64,000 nucleotides of DNA from Actinoplanes sp. TBRC 11911 (lineage in GTDB: Bacteria; Actinomycetota; Actinomycetes; Mycobacteriales; Micromonosporaceae). Below the pieces are notes generated by a model. The model did no database searches. It saw only the letters and a list, made by a program, of their open reading frames with translations, and had not been told where the DNA came from. Numbering within the stretch: the stretch's first letter is position 1; every line of letters starts with the position of its first letter. The stretch lies in contig NZ_JABBNC010000037.1 of assembly GCF_012933445.1 (NCBI RefSeq), positions 1-64,000 of the forward strand. The letters are read 5' to 3'. Of the stretch, positions 7,220-17,614 are shown piece by piece. The translations under genes were made by a program, and so were the position numbers.

Positions 7220-8596
7220 CTAACTTGAGGGGGCGGGCGCGGCGGCCGGGCTGCGATGACCGGACGAGTCGACCGCGCGGACGCCGAAGAAGACGTTGTC
7301 CTTGGACAGATCGATCGTCACGGTGTCCACCTTTCCCACCTTGACCACGTGTTCCCAGTCCGGAGCCGTCGTCTCGCGCCAGAGCACCTCGTACCCAGAC
7401 AGATCGGGCTCGGTGCCGAGCGTCCAGCGCAGCGTCGTCTCGTTGGTGAGCTGCGTCGTGTCGATGACGACGCCCTTCGGCGTGCCGGGCGCCTGGGCCA
7501 GGTTCCACAGCGACGCCCCGTTCACCCTCGCAACCCTGGCGATGTACGCGAAATCGCAGAACTCGATCAGGTCGCCGTACTGCACGCCGTCCTCGACCCG
7601 GACGTCCTGGTGCTCGTGCGCGAAGTTCTCCCGCGGCTCGGTGAAACGGGCCGCCGGATAGCCGCGGAGCAGGAACGAGATGTGGTCGCTGCCGCGCAGG
7701 TAACGGTCGCGGCGCCAGATGACGCGCACCTTCATGCCGGTGTCCGGATTCTCCGCGACGCTCTCCACGAACCGGCCGAGCTGGCGGGACGCGCCGTCGT
7801 TCTCGCCGCCGACGCTCTTGCGGATGTTCGCCTGGGCGGCCGTCTCCGAGGTGGGCACGCCCTCGACGAACAGGCGCACGGTCCGGGAGTCGTCGCGGGT
7901 GCCATCGTGCGCGTTGCCGGTGCCGACGATGTCGTTGCTGAACATCGCCTGCACGTCGGCGTTGCGATCCTTGAACGACTGGGCCAGGTAGTCGGAGCCG
8001 TAGATGTTCTGCTCCTCCCCGGCGACGGCGGCGAACACGATCGTCGCCTCCGGCCGGTGGGTCGCCATCACCCGGGCCAGCTCCATGATCACGGCGACCC
8101 CGGAGGCGTCGTCGTCGGCGCCCGGTGCGTCGTCGGTCGCGTTCATGACGTCCGTGACGCGCGAGTCGTAGTGGCCGGTCACCACGTAGATCCGGTCCGG
8201 CGTGACGCTGCCCTTGAGGGTGGCGACGACGTTGGTGATGGTGGTCGGAACGGGGATGCGCGGCGACACCGGCTGCACGAACGACTGCAGCTCGACGGTC
8301 ATCCTGCCGTTCGAGGCGGACGCGTACCGGCCGAGCTCCGCGAAGATCCAGTCGCGGGCGGCGCCGATCCCGCGGACCGGGTCGTCCTGCACGGAGAGGG
8401 TGTGCCGGGTGCCGAAGGAGACCAGTTTCTGGACGGTCCCCTCGATGCGCTTGGGGTCGATCTTCTTGAGGAGGTCCCGGAGTTCACGATCGGGCGGAGC
8501 GCTGTGGCGTTCCGCGGCCTGCGCGGGCGTGGCGATGCCGGCCGCGGCAGCCGCCGCCGACACCGCGAGAAAGGTGCGTCTTGTGGACTTGGCCAT
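7220..8596 (-). CDS. Tat-exported M28-family zinc aminopeptidase
   Basis: A 458-aa protein starting at ATG 8596; a GTG three codons earlier is an alternative. The N-terminus has a twin-arginine signal (KSTRRTFLAVSAAAAAAG, then cleavage after AQA). The M28 metal ligands are visible: His in VVTGHYDSR, Asp in GADDDASGVAVIMELAR, the Glu pair in AGEEQNIYGSDYL, Asp in FSNDIVGTG and His in SDHISFLLRG. A C-terminal fibronectin-III-like domain (about residues 365-458) has TLRWTLGTEPDLSGYEVLWR. It should be an extracellular aminopeptidase with a substrate- or wall-binding tail. Confidence 0.88.
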   Translation of the reverse strand: MAKSTRRTFLAVSAAAAAAGIATPAQAAERHSAPPDRELRDLLKKIDPKRIEGTVQKLVSFGTRHTLSVQDDPVRGIGAARDWIFAELGRYASASNGRMTVELQSFVQPVSPRIPVPTTITNVVATLKGSVTPDRIYVVTGHYDSRVTDVMNATDDAPGADDDASGVAVIMELARVMATHRPEATIVFAAVAGEEQNIYGSDYLAQSFKDRNADVQAMFSNDIVGTGNAHDGTRDDSRTVRLFVEGVPTSETAAQANIRKSVGGENDGASRQLGRFVESVAENPDTGMKVRVIWRRDRYLRGSDHISFLLRGYPAARFTEPRENFAHEHQDVRVEDGVQYGDLIEFCDFAYIARVARVNGASLWNLAQAPGTPKGVVIDTTQLTNETTLRWTLGTEPDLSGYEVLWRETTAPDWEHVVKVGKVDTVTIDLSKDNVFFGVRAVDSSGHRSPAAAPAPSS

Positions 8597-8652
8597 GACC
8601 AACACTGTTGTCCAAAGGGGATGGCGTGTCCATGGACATCAATGTCTGAAGT

Positions 8653-9315
8653 TTAGGAAAGCGCGTCCTGGATCCCGGTCTCCCGGCGGCCGAGCAACGC
8701 CGGGTCCCGGCCGGAGAGCACGTCGTAGACGGCTTTCACGGTGGCGCCGCGCTCGCGGATCAGGTTGCGCGTCCAGATCGCGCGCATGTGCTTCACCGAT
8801 TCGTCGCCCACGCCCGTGGCGTCCACGCCGAGATGGCGGCACAACGCGACGGCCCGGTCGATGTGGAAACTCTGGGTCACGACAATGGCCTTCTGTACGC
8901 CGAAGATCCGCTTGGCCCGCGCGCACGAGTCGTAGGTGTCGAACCCCGCGTAGTCGAGCACGATCTGCCGCGCCGGGACACCGTGCGCCAGCAGGTAGAC
9001 CTCCATCGAGCCCGGCTCGTCGTAGTCCCAGCGGCGGTGGTCGCCGGACAGCAGGACCACCCGCACCTTGCCCGCGTCCAGCAGGCGCTTGGCGATGTCG
9101 AGACGGGCGGCCAGGTACGCCGAGGGGGTGCCGTCCGCGTACACCTGCGCGCCGAGCACCAGCGCGACGGGCGCGGCCGGCACCGTGGCCTCGTGGTAGA
9201 CGTGGCCCCTCGCGCCGGCCCGCTCCCAGATCTCGCCACCGGCCAGGACCAGCCCGCCGAGCAGGCCGGCGATCAGTCCGGCGAACAGGAGACGCCGTAG
9301 CCAGCGTTTGATCAC
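8653..9315 (-). CDS. SanA/YdcF-type DUF218 membrane protein
   Basis: A 220-aa protein starting at GTG 9315, which overlaps the stop of the beta-glucosidase gene (GTGA). There is one N-terminal transmembrane helix (LLFAGLIAGLLGGLVLAG) and then a DUF218 domain with VALVLGAQVYADGTPSAYLA, VVLLSGDHR, GSMEVYLLAHGVPARQI, DTYDSCARAKRIFG and VVTQSFHIDRAVALCRHLGV. SanA and ElyC relatives affect envelope permeability and peptidoglycan precursor metabolism. No enzymatic role is established. Coupling to GH3 suggests co-expression. Confidence 0.87.
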   Translation of the reverse strand: MIKRWLRRLLFAGLIAGLLGGLVLAGGEIWERAGARGHVYHEATVPAAPVALVLGAQVYADGTPSAYLAARLDIAKRLLDAGKVRVVLLSGDHRRWDYDEPGSMEVYLLAHGVPARQIVLDYAGFDTYDSCARAKRIFGVQKAIVVTQSFHIDRAVALCRHLGVDATGVGDESVKHMRAIWTRNLIRERGATVKAVYDVLSGRDPALLGRRETGIQDALS

Positions 9316-11564
9316 GCGGACAGGGTAAACGGCGCCCGCATCAGGTCGCGCTCGCGCGAGCTCGGCCCGACCAGCAACTCGAAGTCGCCCGGCTCGACCA
9401 CCCGGCGGCCGTCCGCGGTGACCAGCGAACATGCGGCGGCCGGCACCTCGATCGCGACCGTCACCGACTGGCCGGCCGGCACCAGCACCTGCCGGTACGC
9501 CTTCAACTCGCGCACCGCCCAGGTCACGCTGGTCACCAGATCACTCACGTACGCCTGAACGGTCTCCACGCCGTCGCGAGTACCCGTGTTCGTGAGCGTC
9601 ACCTCGGCCTTGACGGTGCCGTCCGGGGCGACCGCCGGAGTGGTGACGGTCAGATCGGCGTACGAGATCGTGGTGTAGGTCAGCCCCTCGCCGAAGACGA
9701 ACAGCGGGTCCTGGGTGAGGTCGGCGTAGCGGGTGCCGTGCTGGCCGCGGATCTGGTTGTAGAAGACCGGCTGCTGGCCGACGTGCCGGGGCACCGACAA
9801 CGGCATCCGGCCGCTCGGCTCGATCAGGCCGAGCACCAGTTCCGCGATGGCCCGGCCGCCGCGCATGCCCGGGTTGAACGCCTGGATGATCACGGCCGCG
9901 TTCAGCGCGGACTCGGGCAGCACGCACGGCTTCGAGTTCATCAGCACGACGACCATCGGGGTCTTGGTGGCCGCGATCGCGTCGAGCAGCGCGATCTGGC
10001 CGCCCTGCAGTTCCAGCGTCGCGGTCGACTTGTGCTCACCGGTCAGGTTCACCGTGTCGCCGACGACCACCACCGCGTAGTCGGCCCGGATCGCCGCGTC
10101 CCGGGCCACGCTGATCAGGTGCGCGTCGATCGGCGCGCCCTGCGAGATCGGCGGCCGCGGCTGCCCGTCCGGGTAGGTCGCGCCCTCCGGGTCCGGTACC
10201 AGGCGCTCGATGTCGGCGCCGCGCGCGTGGATGATGTCCCAGGCCGCCGGGGCCACCGCCCGGAACCCGTCGAGCACCGTCTCGGTCATCTCGCGGGGGT
10301 GCCCGTCGGGCATCCAGTCGACCTGGCCGGAGTTGCCCGCCCAGTCGCCGAGCTGCGCGGACACGTCGTCGGCGTTCGGCCCGATCACCGCGATGCGCCG
10401 GAACTTCGCCGCCGCGTCGATCGGCAGCACGCCGTCGTCGTTGCGCAGCAGCACCAGCGACTTGCGGGCGACCTCGAGGTTCAGCGCGGCGTGCTCGGGG
10501 ATGCCGATGACCGTCCGCTGCCGCTCCGGGTCGGGGACGCGCGGGTTCTCGAACAGGCCGAGCGAGAACTTCAGCCGCAGGATCCGGCGGACCGCGGCGT
10601 CGATCTCGGCCTCGGTGAGCAGGCCGCGCGCGACCGCCTCCTGCGCACCCTCGAAGAAGCCGGGGGTGACCATCATGAGGTCGTTGCCGGCCTGGACCGC
10701 GAGCGCCGCGGCCTCCGCGTAGTCGGCGGCCACCTTCTGCTCCCAGACCATCCGGCCCACGTTGTCCCAGTCGGTGACCAGGGTGCCGGCGAAACCCCAT
10801 TCCTCCTTGAGGACGTCGTTGAGCAGCCAGCGGTTCGCGGTGATCGGGACGCCGTCCATCGACTGGTAGCCGATCATGAAGATCTGGGCACCCTCGCGCG
10901 CGGCCCGCTCGAACGGCGGCATGAACCAGGACCGCAGCTTGCGGGGGCTGATGTCGGCCTCGCTGGCGTCCCGGCCGCCCTGGGTCTCGGAATAGCCGGC
11001 GAAGTGCTTGGCGGTGGCCAGCACGCCGGTCGGGTCCTGCAGGCCGTCGCCCTGGTAGCCGCGGATCATCGCGGCGCCGAACTCGCCGATCAGGAACGGA
11101 TCCTCGCCGAAAGTTTCGTCGACTCGGCCCCAGCGCAGGTCGCGAGCGATGCACAGCACCGGCGAGAAGGTCCAGTGCGTGCCGGTCGCCGAGATCTCGA
11201 CGGCCGAGACCCGGGCGACCCGTTCGATCAGCTCCGGATCCCAGGTGCAGGCCATGCCGAGCTGGGTCGGGAAGATCGTGGCGCCCGGCCAGAACGAGTG
11301 CCCGTGGATGCAGTCCTCGGCGGTCAGCAACGGGATCTGCAGGCGCGTCTTGGCGACCAGGTCGATCGCCTCGAGCATCTTCGCCGGGGAGGTGTGCAGG
11401 ATGCTGCCGGCCAGCTTCTCGCTGACGATCTCCTTCAGGTCGGTGCGCGAGTCCAGCTGGAGCATCTGCCCGACCTTCTCGGGCAGGGTCATCCGGCCGA
11501 GCAGATCCTCCACGCGCCGCTCGACGGGCAGGGAGGGATCCCGGTACGGAAGATCAGCAGGCAC
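9312..11564 (-). CDS. GH3-family beta-glucosidase, BglX-like
   Basis: A 750-aa protein with the standard order: GH3 N-domain (about 1-320), GH3 C-domain (about 365-590) and fibronectin-III-like domain (about 660-740). The nucleophile Asp is in GTLVTDWDNVGRMVWE. Substrate-loop blocks include LTAEDCIHG, GRVDETFGEDPFLIGEFGAA and KHFAGYSETQGGRDASEADI. The ending GRRVVEPGDFELLVGPSS is the usual Fn3-like tail. No signal peptide is seen, so it is likely intracellular and cleaves imported gluco- or xylo-oligosaccharides. Palindromic operator-like sites lie just upstream. Confidence 0.93.
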   Translation of the reverse strand: MPADLPYRDPSLPVERRVEDLLGRMTLPEKVGQMLQLDSRTDLKEIVSEKLAGSILHTSPAKMLEAIDLVAKTRLQIPLLTAEDCIHGHSFWPGATIFPTQLGMACTWDPELIERVARVSAVEISATGTHWTFSPVLCIARDLRWGRVDETFGEDPFLIGEFGAAMIRGYQGDGLQDPTGVLATAKHFAGYSETQGGRDASEADISPRKLRSWFMPPFERAAREGAQIFMIGYQSMDGVPITANRWLLNDVLKEEWGFAGTLVTDWDNVGRMVWEQKVAADYAEAAALAVQAGNDLMMVTPGFFEGAQEAVARGLLTEAEIDAAVRRILRLKFSLGLFENPRVPDPERQRTVIGIPEHAALNLEVARKSLVLLRNDDGVLPIDAAAKFRRIAVIGPNADDVSAQLGDWAGNSGQVDWMPDGHPREMTETVLDGFRAVAPAAWDIIHARGADIERLVPDPEGATYPDGQPRPPISQGAPIDAHLISVARDAAIRADYAVVVVGDTVNLTGEHKSTATLELQGGQIALLDAIAATKTPMVVVLMNSKPCVLPESALNAAVIIQAFNPGMRGGRAIAELVLGLIEPSGRMPLSVPRHVGQQPVFYNQIRGQHGTRYADLTQDPLFVFGEGLTYTTISYADLTVTTPAVAPDGTVKAEVTLTNTGTRDGVETVQAYVSDLVTSVTWAVRELKAYRQVLVPAGQSVTVAIEVPAAACSLVTADGRRVVEPGDFELLVGPSSRERDLMRAPFTLSA

Positions 11565-11631
11565 TTGCGCCTCCGAGGTCAGGACCGCGGTGGCACGGTC
11601 TGCTTCTGTGAATCATTCGGAGTCTTCCAGC

Positions 11632-11669
11632 CCGGAACCGGTTCCGGAACACCAGGCCGGTTCCGGAAC
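11632..11669 (-). promoter_or_regulatory. LacI-type operator candidates upstream of the GH3 gene
   Basis: CCGGAACCGGTTCCGG (11632-11647) is a perfect palindrome with a central CG, the architecture of LacI-family operators. A second, partial copy GGCCGGTTCCGGAAC follows at 11655-11669. They lie about 70-105 bp before the start of the beta-glucosidase gene. The regulator is not adjacent; a LacI-family gene sits at 44883-45932. Confidence 0.5.
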
Positions 11670-11676
11670 TTGCAAC

Positions 11677-11910
11677 CTAGTTGTCCGGGTCGCTCTCGTC
11701 GATGCTCGGCACCTCCAGCCCCGCGGCCTCGATCGCGTCGAGTCTGGCCTGCTCAGCGACCTTCTCCCGCTCGACCAGCGTGGCGTACTCGGCCAGCGCC
11801 GACGGGTCCTCGGTGTCCTCCAGGTGCTCGAAGAAACGCTGGGTGGTGCGGACGGCCTCGGCATACGCCCCGGCGGCCTCGCGGATCGCGACGATCGTCT
11901 TGTCAGTCAT
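11677..11910 (-). CDS. Small hypothetical protein, coiled-coil-like
   Basis: A 77-aa acidic protein starting at ATG 11910. It is almost wholly alpha-helical by composition (IREAAGAYAEAVRTTQRFFE, LAEYATLVEREKVAEQARLD), with an acidic tail (SIDESDPDN). There is no membrane segment and no known motif. Codon bias is normal for the window. It stands alone between the GH3 gene and argC, and I do not recognise the family. Confidence 0.65.
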   Translation of the reverse strand: MTDKTIVAIREAAGAYAEAVRTTQRFFEHLEDTEDPSALAEYATLVEREKVAEQARLDAIEAAGLEVPSIDESDPDN

Positions 11911-11984
11911 GGGACAAGTGATACCACCGCACCCTCCGGGTGATCGCGGTTGCCCCTCGGTGGTGTGGGTTGATACGGTTCTCT

Positions 11985-11996
11985 GCATAGTCATGC
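11985..11996 (+). promoter_or_regulatory. Possible ARG box before argC
   Basis: GCAT-N4-ATGC dyad centred 17 nt before the argC start, followed directly by the GGAGG ribosome site. ArgR half-sites in actinomycetes are AT-rich and contain CAT/ATG elements. The operon encodes its own ArgR. The match is short, so this is tentative. Confidence 0.35.
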
Positions 11997-12006
11997 GGAG
12001 GTTGGT

Positions 12007-13008
12007 ATGGGAATCCGGGTCGCTGTGGCCGGGGCCAGTGGATATGCGGGCGGCGAGTTGCTTCGCCTGCTCGCCGGGCACCCCGAGTTCGATCTCGTGG
12101 CCGCCACGGCACACTCGCAAGCAGGCACACATGTCACTGCCGTTCATCCGCAGCTGACCGGTTTAGACCTCACGCTCGGCGCCACCGACGCGGCCACCTT
12201 GAGCGAGGCTGACCTGGTCTTTCTCGCGCTGCCGCACGGCGAGTCGGCGGCCCTGGCCGCCCAGCTTCCCGAGTCGGTCAAGATCGTCGATCTGGGCGCC
12301 GACTTCCGGCTGGCGGATGCGAGCGCCTGGGGCACCTATTACGGCGGCGCGCACGCCGGCACCTGGACGTATGGTCTGCCCGAGCTGCCCGGCCAGCGCG
12401 CCCGCGTCGCCGCGGCCACCCGGGTCGCCAACACGGGTTGTTATGCGGCCACCGTCACCCTCGCGCTCGCCCCGCTGATCGCGGCCGGCGTCGCCGACCC
12501 CGCGGATGTCGTCGTGGTCGCCAGCTCCGGCACGTCCGGGGCGGGCCGCAGTGCGAAGGCGCATCTGCTGGGCAGCGAGGTGATGGGCGACCTCACGCCA
12601 TACAAGGTGGGCGTCCATCAGCACGTGCCGGAGATCAAGCAGGCCACCGGCGCCACGTCGCTGTCGATGACCCCGGTGCTCGCGCCGATGCCGCGCGGCA
12701 TCCTGGCCACGGTCACGGCCCGTTTCGCGACCGAGGCCGATCCGCGCGCGGTGCTGAAAGATGCGTATGCCGGCGAGCCGTTCGTGCACGTGCTGCCCGA
12801 GGGCCAGTGGCCGCACACGGCCGCCACCGCCGGCTCCAACTCGTGCCACCTGCAGGCCACTGTCGACGCCGACTCGGGCCGCATCCTGGTGCTCAGCGCG
12901 CTCGACAATCTCGGCAAGGGCGCAGCCGGTCAGGCCGTGCAGTGCGCCAACATCATGTCCGGCCTGCCCGAGACGCTGGGCCTGTCGGTGTTCGGGGTGG
13001 CGCCGTGA
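12007..13008 (+). CDS. argC: N-acetyl-gamma-glutamyl-phosphate reductase
   Basis: A 333-aa protein with ATG 12007 after CGGAGG. It has an NADP-binding GASGYAGGELLRLLAG, the active-site Cys in VANTGCYAATVTLAL, SSGTSGAGRSAK, and the catalytic region PYKVGVHQHVPEIKQ. It reduces N-acetylglutamyl phosphate to the semialdehyde in arginine synthesis. It is first in the operon, and its stop overlaps argJ (GTGA). Confidence 0.96.
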   Translation: MGIRVAVAGASGYAGGELLRLLAGHPEFDLVAATAHSQAGTHVTAVHPQLTGLDLTLGATDAATLSEADLVFLALPHGESAALAAQLPESVKIVDLGADFRLADASAWGTYYGGAHAGTWTYGLPELPGQRARVAAATRVANTGCYAATVTLALAPLIAAGVADPADVVVVASSGTSGAGRSAKAHLLGSEVMGDLTPYKVGVHQHVPEIKQATGATSLSMTPVLAPMPRGILATVTARFATEADPRAVLKDAYAGEPFVHVLPEGQWPHTAATAGSNSCHLQATVDADSGRILVLSALDNLGKGAAGQAVQCANIMSGLPETLGLSVFGVAP

Positions 13009-14177
13009 CCGTCACCCACCCCAAGGGCTTCCGGGCCAGCGGCGTGGCCGCCGGGCTGAAGCCGTCCGGCAACCCGGACGTCGCGCTGGTCGTCAACGAC
13101 GGGCCCGATTTCACGGCCGCCGGTGTCTTCACCGGCAACCGCGTCAAGGCCGCGCCGGTGATGTGGAGCGAGCAGGTCCTCAAGGGCGGCGTGGTGCGGG
13201 CCGTGGTGCTCAACTCGGGCGGCGCCAACGCCTGCACCGGCACCCAGGGCTTCCGCGACACGCACGCCACCGCCGAGCACACCGCCGCGGTGCTGCGTGC
13301 AGGCACGAAACCCCAACTCGTCGGCCCGGGTGACGTGGCCGTCTGCTCGACCGGCCTGATCGGTGAGCTGCTGCCGATGGACAAGCTGCTCCCCGGCGTC
13401 AGCGCCGCGGCCAAGGCCCTCGCGGCCGACGGCGGGCCGGCCGCCGCCGAGGCGATCATGACGACCGACACGGTCACCAAGAACGCGGTGGTGCAACGCG
13501 GCCGCTGGTCGGTCGGCGGCATCGCGAAGGGCGCCGGCATGCTCGCCCCCGCGCTGGCCACCATGCTCGTGGTGGTCACCACCGACGCCTCGGCCGACAA
13601 CGAGACCCTGGACACCGCGCTGCGCGAGGCCACCCGGGTCACGTTCGACCGGCTCGACTCGGACGGGTGCATGTCCACCAACGACACGGTCCTGCTGCTG
13701 GCCAGCGGTGCCTCCGGTGCCGAGCCGTCGCCGGAGGAGCTGACCGCCGCCGTCACCGAGGTCTGCCACGATCTGGCCCAGCAGCTGATCTCCGACGCCG
13801 AGGGCGCCACCAAGCACATCGCGATCGAGGTGCGGGGCGCGGCCAGCGAGGCCGACGCGGTGGAGGTGGGCCGCGCGGTCGCCCGCAACAACCTGGTGAA
13901 GACGGCCATGTTCGGCAACGACCCGAACTGGGGGCGGATCCTCGCCGCGGTCGGCACGACGCAGGCCGCCTTCGAGCCCGAGCGCGTGGACGTGGCGATC
14001 AACGACGTGTGGATCTGCAAGGGCGGTGCCGCCGCCGCGGACCGCTCCACCGTGGACCTGACCGGCCGCGACGTGCGGATCACGGTCAACCTGCGGGAGG
14101 GCGAGATGGCGGCGACGATCTGGACGACCGACCTGTCGCACGCCTACGTCCACGAGAACTCGGCGTATTCATCGTGA
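13005..14177 (+). CDS. argJ: Bifunctional ornithine acetyltransferase / N-acetylglutamate synthase
   Basis: A 390-aa protein starting with GTG 13005. The self-cleavage site is in KGAGMLAPALATMLVVVTTD, where Thr of ATML becomes the N-terminal nucleophile of the beta chain. It also has VLNSGGANACTG and GNDPNWGRILAAVG. It recycles the acetyl group from N-acetylornithine to glutamate and may also prime the cycle with acetyl-CoA. No argA or argE is seen here, consistent with a cyclic pathway. Translation is coupled on both sides. Confidence 0.96.
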   Translation: MTVTHPKGFRASGVAAGLKPSGNPDVALVVNDGPDFTAAGVFTGNRVKAAPVMWSEQVLKGGVVRAVVLNSGGANACTGTQGFRDTHATAEHTAAVLRAGTKPQLVGPGDVAVCSTGLIGELLPMDKLLPGVSAAAKALAADGGPAAAEAIMTTDTVTKNAVVQRGRWSVGGIAKGAGMLAPALATMLVVVTTDASADNETLDTALREATRVTFDRLDSDGCMSTNDTVLLLASGASGAEPSPEELTAAVTEVCHDLAQQLISDAEGATKHIAIEVRGAASEADAVEVGRAVARNNLVKTAMFGNDPNWGRILAAVGTTQAAFEPERVDVAINDVWICKGGAAAADRSTVDLTGRDVRITVNLREGEMAATIWTTDLSHAYVHENSAYSS

Positions 14178-15037
14178 ACCCTGTCGAGAAGGCCGAGGTC
14201 CTGATCGAGGCGCTGCCGTGGCTGGAGCGCTTCCACGGCGCCACCGTCGTGATCAAGTATGGCGGCAACGCGATGGTCACCCCGTCGCTGCAGCAGGCGT
14301 TCGCGGCCGACATGGTCTTCCTGCGGTACGCCGGGATCAAGCCGGTCGTGGTGCACGGCGGCGGACCGCAGATCAGCCGGATGCTGGGCCGCCTCGGGAT
14401 CGAGTCGGAGTTCCGCGGCGGCCTGCGGGTCACCACCCCGGAAACCATGGACGTGGTCCGGATGGTGCTGACCGGTCAGGTCGGCCGCGAGCTGGTCGGC
14501 CTGATCAACCAGCACGGCCCGTTCGCGGTGGGGCTGTCCGGTGAGGACGCCAAGCTGTTCACCGCGGTCCGCCGGGGCACGCTCGTCGACGGCACCGAGG
14601 TCGACCTCGGGCAGGTCGGCGACGTCGACCGGGTGGACACGTCGGCGGTCGACGACCTGATCGCGGCCGGCCGCATCCCGGTGATCGCCACCGTCGCGCC
14701 GGACAAGGACGGCGTGCTGCACAACGTCAACGCGGACAGCGCGGCCGCCGCCCTGGCCGAGGCGCTGGGCGCGCGCAAGCTGGTCATCCTCACCGACGTG
14801 CCCGGCCTCTACACCGACTGGCCGGACACCGGCTCGCTGGTCCGCCAGATCGAGGCCGGCGACCTGGCGAAACTGCTGCCGCGCCTGGAAGCCGGAATGG
14901 TCCCCAAGATGGAGGCGTGCCTGCGCGCCGTGCGCGGTGGCCTGAGCGCCGCGCACGTCGTCGACGGCCGCGTCCCGCACTCCACGCTCCTGGAAATCTT
15001 CACCCCGGAGGGAATCGGAACGATGGTGGTCGCATGA
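14174..15037 (+). CDS. argB: Acetylglutamate kinase
   Basis: A 287-aa amino acid kinase family protein. It has the phosphate-binding VVIKYGGNAM and VVVHGGGPQISRML, substrate region GGLRVTTPETMDVVRMVL, NADSAAAALAEALGA, and TDVPGLY near the ATP site. The length and N-terminal helix (NPVEKAEVLIEALPWLERF) fit the arginine-inhibited hexameric type. The GTG start overlaps the argJ stop. Confidence 0.96.
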   Translation: MNPVEKAEVLIEALPWLERFHGATVVIKYGGNAMVTPSLQQAFAADMVFLRYAGIKPVVVHGGGPQISRMLGRLGIESEFRGGLRVTTPETMDVVRMVLTGQVGRELVGLINQHGPFAVGLSGEDAKLFTAVRRGTLVDGTEVDLGQVGDVDRVDTSAVDDLIAAGRIPVIATVAPDKDGVLHNVNADSAAAALAEALGARKLVILTDVPGLYTDWPDTGSLVRQIEAGDLAKLLPRLEAGMVPKMEACLRAVRGGLSAAHVVDGRVPHSTLLEIFTPEGIGTMVVA

Positions 15038-16181
15038 GCCTGGTCAGCCGCTGGTCGCAGACCATGATGAACAACTACGGGACGCCGCAGACCGCCTTCG
15101 TCCGAGGCGAGGGTGCGGTGCTCACCGACGAGGACGGCAAGCAGTACGTCGACTTCCTCGGCGGGATCGCGGTGAACGCGCTGGGCCACGCCCACCCGGC
15201 CGTCGTCGCCGCGGTCACCCAGCAGGTCCAGACCCTCGGGCACGTCTCCAACCTCTACATCTCCGAGCCCGCGGTGGCGCTCGCCGACCTGCTGCTCACC
15301 CTGGCCGGCCGCGCCGGGCGGGTGTTCTTCGCGAACTCCGGCACCGAAGCGGTCGAGGCCGCGTTCAAGCTGTCCCGGCTCACCGGCCGCTCCCGGGTGG
15401 TGGCCACACACGGCGCGTTCCACGGCCGGTCGATGGGGGCGCTGGCGCTGACCGGGCAGCCGGCCAAGTCCGACCCGTTCCGGCCGTTACCGGGAAATGT
15501 CGAGCATGTCCCTTATGGTGACTCGGATGCGCTGAACAGTGCCGTCGACACGGACACGGCGATGGTCATCCTCGAGCCCATCCAGGGGGAGAACGGCGTC
15601 GTGGTGCCCCCGCCCGGTTACCTGGCCGCCGCGCGCGAGATCTGCGACCGCACCGGCGCCCTGCTGGTGCTCGACGAGATCCAGACCGGCATCGGGCGCA
15701 CCGGGCATTGGTTCCACCATCAGAGCGAGGGGGTCGAGCCGGACGTGATCACGCTGGCCAAGGGTCTCGGCGGCGGCCTGCCGCTGGGCGCCTGCGTGGC
15801 CTTCGGCAAGGCCGCCGACCTGTTCACCCCCGGCTCGCACGGGTCCACGTTCGGCGGTAACCCGATCTCCTGCGCGGCCGGTCTCGCGGTGATCCGCACG
15901 ATCGCCGGCGAGGGCCTGCTCGACCACGTCAAGCGCGTCGGCGAGCAGCTGCGCCGCGGCATCGAGGGCCTGAACCACCCGATGATCAGCCAGGTGCGCG
16001 GCGCCGGCCTGCTGCTCGGCATCGTGCTCGCCGAACCGGTCGCGGCCTCGCTGACGGCCCGGCTGCGCGACGCCGGTTTCCTGGTCAACGCCGCGGTCCC
16101 GGACGTCATCCGCATCGCCCCGCCGCTGATCGTCAGCGCCGAGCAGGCCGACGCGTTCATCTCGGCACTGGACGGTGTGCG

Positions 16182-16185
<4 letters not shown>
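15034..16185 (+). CDS. argD: Acetylornithine aminotransferase
   Basis: A 383-aa class III PLP aminotransferase. It has FFANSGTEAVEAAFKLSRL, THGAFHGRSMGALALTG, LLVLDEIQTGIGRTG and the PLP lysine in TLAKGLGGGLPLGA. The ATG at 15034 overlaps the argB stop (ATGA). In actinomycetes ArgD may also serve in lysine synthesis (DapC-like); a dapE gene lies in this cluster. Confidence 0.95.
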
Positions 16186-17110
<925 letters not shown>

Positions 17111-17114
<4 letters not shown>

Positions 17115-17614
17115 GAGGCGAGTTCGTCCACCCGACCCGCGCGGCGCGGCACGCCCGCATCGTCGAGCTGATCCGGGATCGGCAGGTGCGCTCCCAGACC
17201 GAGCTGGCCGACCTGCTGTCGTCCGACGGCGTGCAGGTCACCCAGGCCACCCTCTCCCGCGACCTGGAGGAGATGGGCGCCGTCAAGGTCAGCGGGGCAT
17301 ACCTGATCCCGGAGGACGGCAAGCGGCCGCTGCGCGAGGCCGAGAACGCCCCGGCCCGGCTGGTGCGGCTGCTGCGCGAGCTGCTCACCGGCGTGGACGC
17401 GAGCGGCAACATCGCGGTGCTGCGCACCCCGCCGGGGGCGGCACAGTTCCTGGCCAGCGCGCTCGACCGCTCCGGGCTCACCGACATCGTCGGCACCATC
17501 GCCGGCGACGACACCATCCTCGTCGTGTCCCGCGACGACGGGCCCGGCTCCGGCGCCGCACTCGCCGGGAAGCTGAGCGCCTGGAGCCTCGAACCTCAGG
17601 AGATGTCATCGTGA
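17111..17614 (+). CDS. argR: Arginine repressor
   Basis: A 167-aa protein. The N-terminal winged helix (SQTELADLLSSDGVQVTQAT, then LSRDLEEMGAVKV) and the C-terminal arginine-binding oligomerisation domain (GTIAGDDTILVVSRDD) are both intact. It should act as an arginine-dependent hexamer on ARG boxes, including one near argC. Its ATG overlaps the argF stop, and its own stop overlaps the next gene (GTGA). Confidence 0.95.
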
